Below are positions 32,842-41,227 of a stretch of DNA of 64,000 nucleotides, one piece after another. A program made the position numbers and the translations under genes. The notes under the pieces were generated by a model, which was not told the DNA's origin, ran no database searches, and saw nothing but the letters and a program-made list of their open reading frames with translations. Origin of the DNA: Cohnella sp. AR92 (GTDB lineage: Bacteria > Bacillota > Bacilli > Paenibacillales > Paenibacillaceae); the NCBI RefSeq assembly GCF_003990975.1, contig NZ_RZJR01000006.1, positions 310,001 through 374,000 of the forward strand, written 5' to 3'. The first letter of the stretch is position 1; the number at the start of each line of letters is the position of its first letter.

Positions 32842-34517
32842 AAGCGAATCACATCCTCCTCCGTAACCGCCATCGGATCGAGATGGCGCGCCATGCGATT
32901 GGCGGAGGTCGTGTAGAACGAATTCCCCGCGAAGAACGATGACGTCTCCTTGGTCGAGATGACGGTGCCGTCGAAGAACATGGCGCATTCCTCAGCGTAC
33001 TTGGCGCAGAACTCGATGTCGTGCGAGACCATGACCACCGTCTTGCCTTCCTCGTTCAGCCTCTTCAGGAGCTGGCCCAGCTTCTCCTTGAAGAAGTTGT
33101 CCAGCCCTTTCGTCGGCTCGTCCAGCAGCAGGATCGCCGGTTCCAGCAGCAGCACCTTGGCCAGCGCCGCCCTCTGCTGCTCCCCGCCGCTCAGATCGTA
33201 TGGATGCTTCTGAAGATGAGGCTCCATCTCCGCGAACCGAACAACCCGCTCGATCCGCTCCGCTTTCTCCTCGGCCGACAGCTTCAAGCCGGACAGCATC
33301 TCGTATAGATCAAGCTCGACCGTCTTCTTCACGAACAGAGATTGCGGGTTCTGGGGCAGGACGCCGAGGCGTCCCCGGAACAGCTTGCCCGGGCTCGTCG
33401 AAGCCGGGTCGTCGCCTCCGACTCGGACTTTGCCGCGATAAGGCTTCAGCACGCCGCTGATCAAGGACAACGTCGTCGTCTTGCCGGTCCCGTTCCCGCC
33501 GACAATCCCATAGAATTGGCCCTCTCTCACCTTCAAGGATAAATCTTTGATCGTATCCGGCGCGTGCTTGTCGAACTTGAACCAGACGTCCTTCAGCTCG
33601 ATGGCGATCGGCCGCTGCTCCTTCACCGGGACTTCGGTCAATGCCTCCGCCGTCCGGAGCGGGTATTGCGCCGCCTCTGCCGAACCCAGAACCGCGTCCA
33701 GCCATTGGCGACCTTCCTTCACGGTGATCGGAGGCTCCGATACGGCGTTCGTCTCCGCTTCGGCATGAATCCGCATCGGCGTCGGCATCGAGCGGAACAT
33801 CGGATGCCCGAGCTGCCGCAGCTTCTCGCCCGCTTCTCTCGGCGCCGCATCCGCCACCACGACGCCATGGTCAAGCACGATCAGGCGATCGGACACGGGA
33901 AGCACTTCTTCGAGGCGATGCTCCGTCAGAACGATCGTCGTTCCGAGCTCGCGGTTGATCTTGCTCAGCGTCCCGAGAAATTCCGCGGCCGCGATCGGGT
34001 CCAGCTGAGAAGTCGGCTCGTCCAGCACGAGCACGGACGGATGCATCGCCATAATGGACGCCAGATTCAGAAGCTGCTTCTGGCCTCCGGACAGTTCGGC
34101 GACATCCCGGTGGAACCAGGTCTGAATGCCGAAGTAGCTCGCCATCTCGGCGACCCGCAGCCGGATCGTCGGCGTATCGAAGCCGAGGCTCTCGAGGCCG
34201 AACGCCAGCTCGTGCCATACCTTGTCCGTGACGATCTGGTTATCCGGGCTTTGCAGCACGTAGCCGATCTCCGAAGCCTGCGTTCTGGCGTCCCATTCCG
34301 CGACCGGACGGCCGCGATAGAGAATCTCTCCTTCTCGCCGGCCGTGAGGCGTCAGCGCCGGCTTGAGGTGGCGGAGCAGCGTGCTCTTGCCGCAGCCGGA
34401 TTTGCCGCAGATCGTGACGAACTCTCCGCTTCGGATTCCGATGTCGATATCGGATAGGGCGCTGCGCTCCTGTTCGGGGAACGTGAAGCTTACATTCTGG
34501 ATGCGATAGATCTCCAT
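32814..34517 (-). CDS. ECF transporter double ATPase (fused A1-A2)
   Basis: 567 aa from ATG 34517 (GGAGG site). Two full ABC ATPase domains. The first has GKSGCGKST (about 37-45), ELSGGQKQ and LDEPTSQLDP. The second has GGNGTGKTT (about 335), DLSGGEQQRAALAK and LDEPTKGLD. Most ECF modules encode two separate ATPases, but here they are fused. It overlaps the T-component gene upstream by 28 bp and the S-component gene downstream by 28 bp. Confidence 0.93.
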   Translation of the reverse strand: MEIYRIQNVSFTFPEQERSALSDIDIGIRSGEFVTICGKSGCGKSTLLRHLKPALTPHGRREGEILYRGRPVAEWDARTQASEIGYVLQSPDNQIVTDKVWHELAFGLESLGFDTPTIRLRVAEMASYFGIQTWFHRDVAELSGGQKQLLNLASIMAMHPSVLVLDEPTSQLDPIAAAEFLGTLSKINRELGTTIVLTEHRLEEVLPVSDRLIVLDHGVVVADAAPREAGEKLRQLGHPMFRSMPTPMRIHAEAETNAVSEPPITVKEGRQWLDAVLGSAEAAQYPLRTAEALTEVPVKEQRPIAIELKDVWFKFDKHAPDTIKDLSLKVREGQFYGIVGGNGTGKTTTLSLISGVLKPYRGKVRVGGDDPASTSPGKLFRGRLGVLPQNPQSLFVKKTVELDLYEMLSGLKLSAEEKAERIERVVRFAEMEPHLQKHPYDLSGGEQQRAALAKVLLLEPAILLLDEPTKGLDNFFKEKLGQLLKRLNEEGKTVVMVSHDIEFCAKYAEECAMFFDGTVISTKETSSFFAGNSFYTTSANRMARHLDPMAVTEEDVIRLCQINRNNR

Positions 34518-35383
34518 TTGATGTCCTCCAAGATTTGAATGCCGACCGGCATGAGGCATAACGCGAAGTAAGCGACATAGACGATCGCGCTGAACGATGA
34601 GTAAGGATCCAACCGGATGGATGGAAAATAGCGGATCGTGTTCTCGCCAAGCGCCGCCCCCGCCAGAATGACCAGAAGGAGGCCGGCCAGGATGCCGAGA
34701 GCCAGCCGGTCCCGGTTATCGAAGCGGTAGAGCGAGAAGCTTGTCCGCTTCGGCAGCCCGTACCCTCTCGATCTCATGGAATCGGCCGTCTCGATCGCGT
34801 TCTCCAGCGCCCAGGTCGTCATGATGGAGACGATCCGAAGGCCATGCTTGGCCCTGCGGTACGGCGAGCCTTGCGTGACGTCCCTGCCGATGCTGCGCTG
34901 CGCATGGGAGATTCTCCGGATCTGGCTTTTGTACCGCGGCACGAATCGGAGAACCATCGAGAAGATAAGCGATAAAGCGGGAATCGCTCGTCCGAAAAGG
35001 TAAATGAATTTGTCCGACGTCATCACGGCGTTGTAGCAAGAGAACCAAATAATAACCGTCACGAACATGACAGCCGTAGCGACTCCGTACAGGATCGATT
35101 CCAGCGTGACCGGATTGCCGCTCTTCAAGTAGAAAAGAATCGTCACTCCCGCATGGTTGAACGCGGGATTGATCACGGCCGTTATCAAGAGGAGCGGCAG
35201 CATGTAGATCAGATTGAACTTAAGCGCACGCTTGCCTTTAAGCATCTGGGAATAAACGACGGCGCTGACCAAGGCGATAGCTTGCAGGACAGGATGCATG
35301 AAGAACATGCCGAACGCGATGACCGAGACGAAGAAGAGCATGTTGACGACGGGATGGTAACCGGAGAACGCGTCCCGCTTCAC
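34490..35383 (-). CDS. ECF transporter transmembrane T component
   Basis: 297 aa. About six transmembrane segments. The cytoplasmic coupling helices carry ADSMRSRGYGLPKR (the EcfT A-R-G-like motif) and FVPRYKSQIRRISHAQRSIG. It couples ATP hydrolysis in the A-A protein to toppling of the S component. The start overlaps the stop of the DUF4430 protein gene (4 bp), showing a tightly packed operon. Confidence 0.93.
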   Translation of the reverse strand: MKRDAFSGYHPVVNMLFFVSVIAFGMFFMHPVLQAIALVSAVVYSQMLKGKRALKFNLIYMLPLLLITAVINPAFNHAGVTILFYLKSGNPVTLESILYGVATAVMFVTVIIWFSCYNAVMTSDKFIYLFGRAIPALSLIFSMVLRFVPRYKSQIRRISHAQRSIGRDVTQGSPYRRAKHGLRIVSIMTTWALENAIETADSMRSRGYGLPKRTSFSLYRFDNRDRLALGILAGLLLVILAGAALGENTIRYFPSIRLDPYSSFSAIVYVAYFALCLMPVGIQILEDIKWRSIASRM

Positions 35384-36351
35384 TTCTGCGCCCCCGCTGC
35401 CTTGTCTCCGCCGACGTCACGGCCGAGGTCGCACGTATACACCCATTCGATGACGTCTCCGTCCTTCAATGGATAGCGGCTGCTGCCGTAGTTCGGGAAC
35501 CATCCGTTCACCTTGTACATCCACCCGCTTAGCTCGCCGCAGTCGAATTCGTAAATGTTGTTGATCCCTTCGATATAATTGCTGTTGTAGATCGGGGTCA
35601 TGGAGAACTCCATGTGAATCTTGTGCTTCTTCATCTCCCGCTGCAGAACGTCGAACACGGATTCTCCCTCGTAGAAGCTCACCTTCTGCGACGCGAAAAT
35701 AACGCCGTCATCCGGTAGCACCTCGAGCTTATCCTCATTGAAGTAGTCGAGGTTATCGAGGATCGTCTTGCACGTGACGGAGAGAGTGGCCGTCAGCACT
35801 TTCTTCTTGTCGACGTCCGCGTCCTGCCACTCTACCGGCTTCGGCTTGCCTTCTGGGACAGGTTCGGTCAGGTATTTGTCCTTCCCTCCCGCCGATGCCG
35901 AAGGCGACGGCGAAGCCGGTTTGCCAGCGGCGGTCTTGTTCCCCTTGCTTGGAGTCGCGCCGGCGCTTGGCTTAGAAGCGGTCTCCTTCGAGGGAGAAGC
36001 GCTCGCAGGTGCCGAGACCGATGGCGATGGCTCCCCTGACGATGGCAGAGCGGATGATTGGCCCGGACTTTCCTTCGGCGCGATCGTCGAGTTCGCGGCC
36101 TCCGGGGCCGATGCCGACTCTTGAGGAGCCGGTTCGGCGGATGAATCCGGCGCTTCCGAAGACGGATCCGAACTTGCGTCCTGCCCCGCTGAAGGCGAAG
36201 CTTCTGCTCCAAGATCGGAAGATTCGGTTGCGGCCGGCGGCGCCGCCGGCTCGGATCGGCCGGAAGGACGATCTCCGCCCCAGACGAAAGCAAGCGCCAG
36301 CACGCACAGGATCCCTGCCGCGACCAGCCATTTTTTAGGTGTCATTCTCAT
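35380..36351 (-). CDS. Membrane-anchored DUF4430 protein with Pro/Ser/Ala stalk
   Basis: About 323 aa from ATG 36351. GTG 36363 and ATG 36345 are alternatives, and the GGAG site is poorly spaced for all. One N-terminal transmembrane segment (about 8-25) is followed by a 130-residue low-complexity linker rich in Pro, Ser, Ala and Glu. The DUF4430 domain comes at about 180-310 (VSFYEGESVFDVLQREMKK, ELSGWMYKVNGWFPNYGSSRY, DGDVIEWVYTCDLGRDVG). The stalk could span the wall, presenting the domain between S-layer and membrane. A role as a relay between the surface binder and the ECF S component is inference. Confidence 0.8.
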   Translation of the reverse strand: MRMTPKKWLVAAGILCVLALAFVWGGDRPSGRSEPAAPPAATESSDLGAEASPSAGQDASSDPSSEAPDSSAEPAPQESASAPEAANSTIAPKESPGQSSALPSSGEPSPSVSAPASASPSKETASKPSAGATPSKGNKTAAGKPASPSPSASAGGKDKYLTEPVPEGKPKPVEWQDADVDKKKVLTATLSVTCKTILDNLDYFNEDKLEVLPDDGVIFASQKVSFYEGESVFDVLQREMKKHKIHMEFSMTPIYNSNYIEGINNIYEFDCGELSGWMYKVNGWFPNYGSSRYPLKDGDVIEWVYTCDLGRDVGGDKAAGAQK

Positions 36352-36374
36352 TGGTTTATGCACGCTCCATGCGA

Positions 36375-36405
36375 CTAAGCAAGGGCGCCGTACGCCCTTG
36401 CTTAG
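36375..36405 (-). other. Perfect intercistronic stem-loop without U-tract
   Basis: CTAAGCAAGGGCG/CGCCCTTGCTTAG, 13 bp perfect, loop of 5. It lies between the stop of the giant SLH gene and the next gene. No T-run follows on the minus strand, so it is more likely a message-stability or partial-termination element. Confidence 0.75.
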
Positions 36406-36419
36406 CTCAAATCATTTCC

Positions 36420-39400
36420 TTATTTGACGTCTGTCAGGTCATAGAGCCTAGGGAGCCCTTCTGCGAAACGTTCGTATGCGACAAGCGCATACATCGCTTG
36501 ATCGGTCGCCATGGCGTCGGTGTTCCCCGGACTCGCTCCGCCATTGGCGACGCCGCCGGTTTTGACGTGATAGAATCCGCCCTCAGGGGCCGCGAAGCTT
36601 AACAGCGCCTCGAGAGCCGAATGCCCGTTCTTCACGAACCGGGCATCCGCGGCCGGATCGATGCCGAGACTTGTCAGGGCCACGATTACCTGAGCGATGC
36701 TCTCCGAGTTCACGGTCTGCGAGATCGCGAAGCTTCCGTCCGCCAGTTGGGCCTTGGACAGCCAAGCGACGCCGCGGTCGACCGCCGCATGCACCTTCTC
36801 ATTCGTATCGTAGTACGGTGCGAGCGCTTGGAGCGCCATCGACGTGATGTCCGGATCGGATTCCTTCGCGTTGGCGCCGAGGGCCCATCCGCCGCCGGCC
36901 ACTTCGCGCTTCAGGATGAAGTCGATCAGCAACTCCCGCGTTGTCTGCGTCTTGACGCCGGTCACGGCCGGTATCTCGTAATTCCGGCTGTCGAGAGCGA
37001 TCAGCGCGAAGATCGGGCCGTTGATGCCCTGCTTGATCAACGTCTCGTAATCCGCGAGCTTATCGAGCAGGTTGTACCCTGCCGCATCCGTGACGCTCTT
37101 GCCTAAGGCCGACAGGGCCAGAATTACCCGGTCGTATTCCGTGTACTTCACCGAATGCAGGTTGCCAAGCTTGTCTTTTAACGTCTTGTTCAAGTTCTCG
37201 ATATATTTATCGTAATAAGACTCCGGAACTTGAACCCCCGAACGGGACAGACCGAATACCGTCCACTCTCCTCCGATGCTGCCGACGATCGGATCGGCGA
37301 TCGTCTTCTGCATGTACGCGGCGGTCATCGGAATGAGCTTTTGTACTTTGTTGCGCAGATCTTCGGCCGTCGACCCTTCGTCCGCCTTGTGCTCGTTCCG
37401 GTAGTCATATGCTCTCATGGCGACCACGATCGCCATCTCGCGCGTTACCGAATCCTTCGGAGCGAATCGATCGCCCTGCCCCTTCATGATCTGAAGCGAG
37501 AGAATCTTCTGCACGTCTGACTTCGCCCAAGCCGATACTTGGTCCATATCCTTCAGCGATTCGGCTGCGGTCGCCGATTCAAGATCGAGTGCCCTAGACA
37601 GGATCGAAGCCATCTGCTCCCGGGTAATCCGGTCGTTCGGGTTGAACTTGTCGCCATAACCGCTGACGAAGCCGGCCTGTTGCGCGGTATTCACGTAAGC
37701 GTAGAACCACTTGTCTTCTGTGACGTCCGTGAAGCCGTTCGTCTTCGTCTCGGATGCGGCTATTCCGAGGACGCTTACCAGAAGCTTCGCGAATTCGGCT
37801 TTGGTAATCGAAGCCTGGGGACTCAGCTTGCCGCCGCTGCCTTGCACGAAGCCTTGGCTCGCAGCCTTGCTCATCGAGTCGAATGCCCAGCTAGAGACGC
37901 TTGCCGCATCCGAATACTGCTTCTTCAGATCAAAGTCTTCGGTTGCCGGTGCCGCAATGCCGTAAGTCAGATACGTCGTAAAATGATTCGTCTTCACGAT
38001 CAGATCGTTGCCGTCCGCATAGGCGTAGGCGAACTTCTCTTGTCCGGCCGTGGCGTAAGCTCCTTGCTCGTCGGACTTGTAGATCGTGATCGGAGTGAAC
38101 TTCCCGTTCTCGACGAAGCCGGCCAGCTGGTCCTTCGCCCCTGCGATCGTCAACGTAACGGGCCTGTCAAAGACGAAGGAGTCGTTATCGCTTCCCATCG
38201 AGAACGAATGAACGATGCCTTTAAGCTCCCGGCCTTCGCTCAGGCTTTCCTTGACCAGCCCGGCGAGCTTGTCGGCGTTCGCGGCGTCCGCGAACATCTC
38301 GAGCGTCTCTCCGCCAGCCTTGAGCTGCGTTCCGTAATCAATTGCAAGCTTATAATCGCCTCTGGTAACGATCAGGTTGGGAATGGCGGCTTTAACCGCC
38401 TTAAGGTTAATAAAGAACTTGAATGGCGACGTTGCCGGAATGTCGTAATAAATCTTACCGGAAGACTTATCCGGATACAGGACGTCCAGTACGAAGTCCT
38501 GCTGCTGCTCCGTCGGGAGCTTGACCACGACGTCGCCTTCTTCGGCTCCTTCGCTTCCGCCGTCCATCGGCCGCTTGCCCGGATCTTGGCCGAGGTCCTC
38601 GCCTAGATTCGTCGTGTAGCGCCATTGAACCCTATCGCCGTTCTTAAGCGTGTAATTGCTCGCGCCGTAATTCGGATATTTGCCGTTGACGCTGTACATC
38701 CAGCCGCTGCCGGAGCCGTGATCGAATTCGCCGTCTCCCGCTATGGATTGCAAGTAGACGCTGTCGTACTTGTCCGTCCATGCGTAGCTGTACTCGATGT
38801 TCCTCGCGTCAAGCTCGCGCTGAAGGACGCTCCATACGGTGTCGCCCCCGTACAGCTCGACGCTTGCCGGATCAAGGACATACCCCTTGCCGATCGTATT
38901 CTTGTCGATGGAGAGGGTGATCTTGCCCGTCGAAGCTTGTCCGCCGCCGGTCCCTCCGCCCGAGTTGACGGCGGCCGTCGAGTAAGCGACGTAGTCGGTA
39001 AAGTGATTGGTCTTGACGATCAGGTCGGGGCCGCTATCGTATGCATATTCGTCCAAGCCGCTTTCGATTCCTTCCGAGTCGGATGCGAATCGCGCGATCG
39101 GATGCGCGGATCCGCTCTCGATATAAGCGGCGGACTTGCCCTTCATGCCCGAGAACGTAAGGGTGACATAGGAGTCGAACTCGACCCGGTCCGTTCCTCC
39201 CATCGAGAAGGCTTGGGAGATCGAATCGAGAGATCGGCCTTTCTCCACGATTTTGCCGATCGTGCTCTTTAGGGCGTCGCTGGCCGGATCAAGCTTCGTC
39301 AGCCACTCAAGCTCCGAACTGTCTCCGCGCGTTACCTCCGAATTCCGCGGAAGGAGGACCGAAACGCTGCCCTTTACGGCTTCGATTCCCGGCAGCTTGC

Positions 39401-40781
39401 TTCCGAACGGAAGCTTAAAGCTAACGGCGGAATCCGAGTCGTCCGGGATTGCGACCTTGATCGTGCGGGAAGAGTCAGCTGCGGAGACCAGAATTCGATA
39501 GCTGCGATGATCGGCCGGAATCTCAATGCTTGCCGGATCCTCATCGGGGAGGTTGATTTGTACGGGGCCGCCTGCATTGATGCCCGTATCCGTCATCTCG
39601 TATAAGCGGGTCTGTCCCTGCTTCATCCGTTCGTAGGCGACGAGCGCGTAGGTTCCTTGATCGGTCGCCATTCCGTTCGCGGCGCCCGTCAGAACGTGCT
39701 TGAACCCGCCTGTCGGCACGGCGAAGCTTAGCAAAGCGTCGATCGCGGAGATTCCGTTCTTGACGAATCTCGGATCCGTTGCCGAATCGATTCCCAATTC
39801 GGATAAGGCCGTAATGACCTGAGCGATACTCTCGCTGCTGACCGTTCCGTAGCTCGCGAAGCCTCCCGTCGAATTCTGGGCATTCGACAGCCAGGTCACC
39901 GCGCGGTCGACGGCCGCTCTGACGTTCTCGTTCGAGTCATAGTACGGAGCCAGAGCCTGGAGTGTCATGGCGGTCAGATCGACGTCCGCAGCCGAGGTGC
40001 CGAGCGCCCATCCCCCCGCTTGCGCGGTTCCGGCCTTGATTTCCTTGCTCAGAAGATAGGCTAGGAGCTTCTCTCGCGATGCCTGGGTCTTCCCTTCGGC
40101 GGCCTGCGGGAACTCGAATTGAAGGGTATCCATAGCGATTAAAGCGAAGATTGGACCGTTAATTCCTTGCTTGACGATATAATCGTAATCGGATAAGGCC
40201 TGCGTGATGTCGTACCCCGCTACATAGCGCGGATCCAATCCCGCCGAGGCGAATCCGATGATCAATCTGGAATGCTCGGTGCTCCTGTTCTTGTCCAGAA
40301 CGCCGCCGTTGGCGTTCATTAGATTCTTAACGCTGTTAACGACATTCTTGCGATAGATCTCATAATAGTTGGCAGGCACCGAATAGCCGGCTCTCGCAAG
40401 CGAGAGTACGCTCCATTCGCCGCCGGAAGTGCTGAATGTCGGGTTCGGAACGTCGGCCAGAATCTTCGCCAGGTTCTTCTCCAACTGCTCGCTGACCGCG
40501 TCCGGGCTGGCCAGCTCCTCCGAATCGCTCAGCGCATTCAGACTGCCCGGATCTTCCGATTGGTTCGGTTCTTCAAGGCTGCTCGGTTCTTTCGAGGCGT
40601 TCGGATCTTCAACATTGCTAGGTTCTTCAAGACTGCTTGCATCTTCTGAACGGCCGATCGACGCTTGAAGCCCGTCCTCCGCTGCGAAGGCTCGGCTAGG
40701 CGCGACTCCAACGTTCGCGGCGAATAACGTAATGAAAAGGACAAAAGCCAGTAACCCGTATAAAGTTTTCTTTATCTTCAT
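36420..40781 (-). CDS. Giant S-layer-anchored transcobalamin-like protein (two alpha/alpha barrels, DUF4430, SLH)
   Basis: 1453 aa from ATG 40781 (AAAGG site). Layout: signal peptide 1-34; acidic Ser/Pro linker 40-95; alpha/alpha barrel 1 at 100-400 of the prenyltransferase/terpene-cyclase-like type (KQGINGPIFALIA, LQALAPYYDSNE, SESIAQVI, GMATDQ); beta module 410-605; DUF4430 at 619-730 (GSGWMYSVNGKYPNYG); second beta module 750-945, a copy of the first (DLIVKTNHFT in both); three SLH repeats 955-1125; barrel 2 at 1140-1453, clearly homologous to barrel 1. Animal intrinsic factor and transcobalamin grip B12 between such a barrel and a DUF4430-like domain. It is the first gene after the cobalamin riboswitch. 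Direct cobalamin binding is inferred. Confidence 0.88.
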   Translation of the reverse strand: MKIKKTLYGLLAFVLFITLFAANVGVAPSRAFAAEDGLQASIGRSEDASSLEEPSNVEDPNASKEPSSLEEPNQSEDPGSLNALSDSEELASPDAVSEQLEKNLAKILADVPNPTFSTSGGEWSVLSLARAGYSVPANYYEIYRKNVVNSVKNLMNANGGVLDKNRSTEHSRLIIGFASAGLDPRYVAGYDITQALSDYDYIVKQGINGPIFALIAMDTLQFEFPQAAEGKTQASREKLLAYLLSKEIKAGTAQAGGWALGTSAADVDLTAMTLQALAPYYDSNENVRAAVDRAVTWLSNAQNSTGGFASYGTVSSESIAQVITALSELGIDSATDPRFVKNGISAIDALLSFAVPTGGFKHVLTGAANGMATDQGTYALVAYERMKQGQTRLYEMTDTGINAGGPVQINLPDEDPASIEIPADHRSYRILVSAADSSRTIKVAIPDDSDSAVSFKLPFGSKLPGIEAVKGSVSVLLPRNSEVTRGDSSELEWLTKLDPASDALKSTIGKIVEKGRSLDSISQAFSMGGTDRVEFDSYVTLTFSGMKGKSAAYIESGSAHPIARFASDSEGIESGLDEYAYDSGPDLIVKTNHFTDYVAYSTAAVNSGGGTGGGQASTGKITLSIDKNTIGKGYVLDPASVELYGGDTVWSVLQRELDARNIEYSYAWTDKYDSVYLQSIAGDGEFDHGSGSGWMYSVNGKYPNYGASNYTLKNGDRVQWRYTTNLGEDLGQDPGKRPMDGGSEGAEEGDVVVKLPTEQQQDFVLDVLYPDKSSGKIYYDIPATSPFKFFINLKAVKAAIPNLIVTRGDYKLAIDYGTQLKAGGETLEMFADAANADKLAGLVKESLSEGRELKGIVHSFSMGSDNDSFVFDRPVTLTIAGAKDQLAGFVENGKFTPITIYKSDEQGAYATAGQEKFAYAYADGNDLIVKTNHFTTYLTYGIAAPATEDFDLKKQYSDAASVSSWAFDSMSKAASQGFVQGSGGKLSPQASITKAEFAKLLVSVLGIAASETKTNGFTDVTEDKWFYAYVNTAQQAGFVSGYGDKFNPNDRITREQMASILSRALDLESATAAESLKDMDQVSAWAKSDVQKILSLQIMKGQGDRFAPKDSVTREMAIVVAMRAYDYRNEHKADEGSTAEDLRNKVQKLIPMTAAYMQKTIADPIVGSIGGEWTVFGLSRSGVQVPESYYDKYIENLNKTLKDKLGNLHSVKYTEYDRVILALSALGKSVTDAAGYNLLDKLADYETLIKQGINGPIFALIALDSRNYEIPAVTGVKTQTTRELLIDFILKREVAGGGWALGANAKESDPDITSMALQALAPYYDTNEKVHAAVDRGVAWLSKAQLADGSFAISQTVNSESIAQVIVALTSLGIDPAADARFVKNGHSALEALLSFAAPEGGFYHVKTGGVANGGASPGNTDAMATDQAMYALVAYERFAEGLPRLYDLTDVK

Positions 40782-40860
40782 GCCTCTCAACCTTTCGACT
40801 AGCTAAACTCAACTGCAGGTCCATCCATGTTCTGCATCATGCCTCCGTCGCGTACAAACC

Positions 40861-40895
40861 AAAAAAACCTCTTAACCCAGTAGGTTAAGAGGTTT
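40861..40895 (-). terminator. Riboswitch-controlled terminator (expression platform)
   Basis: On the minus strand AAACCTCTTAACC pairs with GGTTAAGAGGTTT (13-bp perfect stem, loop 5) and is followed by a U-tract. It lies between the cobalamin aptamer and the first gene, as expected for transcriptional OFF control when B12 is bound. Confidence 0.9.
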
Positions 40896-40976
40896 AATCC
40901 ATGCCGCGGTCGTCAAGTTTACCAGCCATGAATCAAACACCCCCTATCGCTCGTAGAGTTGATGGTGTTGTCATTC

Positions 40977-41137
40977 AGGCAGGTCTTCTGGCTCGAGAGT
41001 CGATGCGCTTGCTGCCTTCCCGGTTGCCCAGTGGCGCATTAGCAAGAGCTTCTCTCTTACAGCGGCGGGACCGCGCGGGATTCTCACCCGGCTTCCCTTT
41101 TAATCCTTGCGTAAGACGGCAAGGAACCTGAACTCCT
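40977..41137 (-). ncRNA. Cobalamin (adenosylcobalamin-type) riboswitch aptamer
   Basis: On the minus strand the B12 box GCCACTGG is at 41035-41028. It is preceded by the conserved blocks GGGAAxCCGGGTGAGAATCC and CGCGGTCCCGCCGCTGT (about 41105-41060), and followed by GGAAGGC and CCAGAAGACCTGCC (40991-40978), which closes the aptamer. Order and spacing fit the Rfam Cobalamin family. It controls the gene cluster running to 30731. Confidence 0.93.
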
Positions 41138-41152
41138 ATTCGATTAGTCTCT

Positions 41153-41181
41153 ATCTTATCGCGTTCCTATGAATTTGTCAT
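41153..41181 (-). promoter_or_regulatory. Promoter driving the riboswitch transcript
   Basis: Minus-strand -35 ATGACA (41181-41176), 17-nt spacer and -10 TAAGAT (41158-41153). Transcription would begin near 41146, just before the aptamer. No terminator is visible between modB and this promoter, so read-through from mod is possible. Confidence 0.6.
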
Positions 41182-41227
41182 TGCTTGTTCTTGTCGCATT
41201 CCTGATATTTTTGCGTCCGGCGTTCTC

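Noticed and set aside
37539..38606. 355-codon open frame on the plus strand
   Set aside because: Antisense to the giant SLH gene; no ribosome site.
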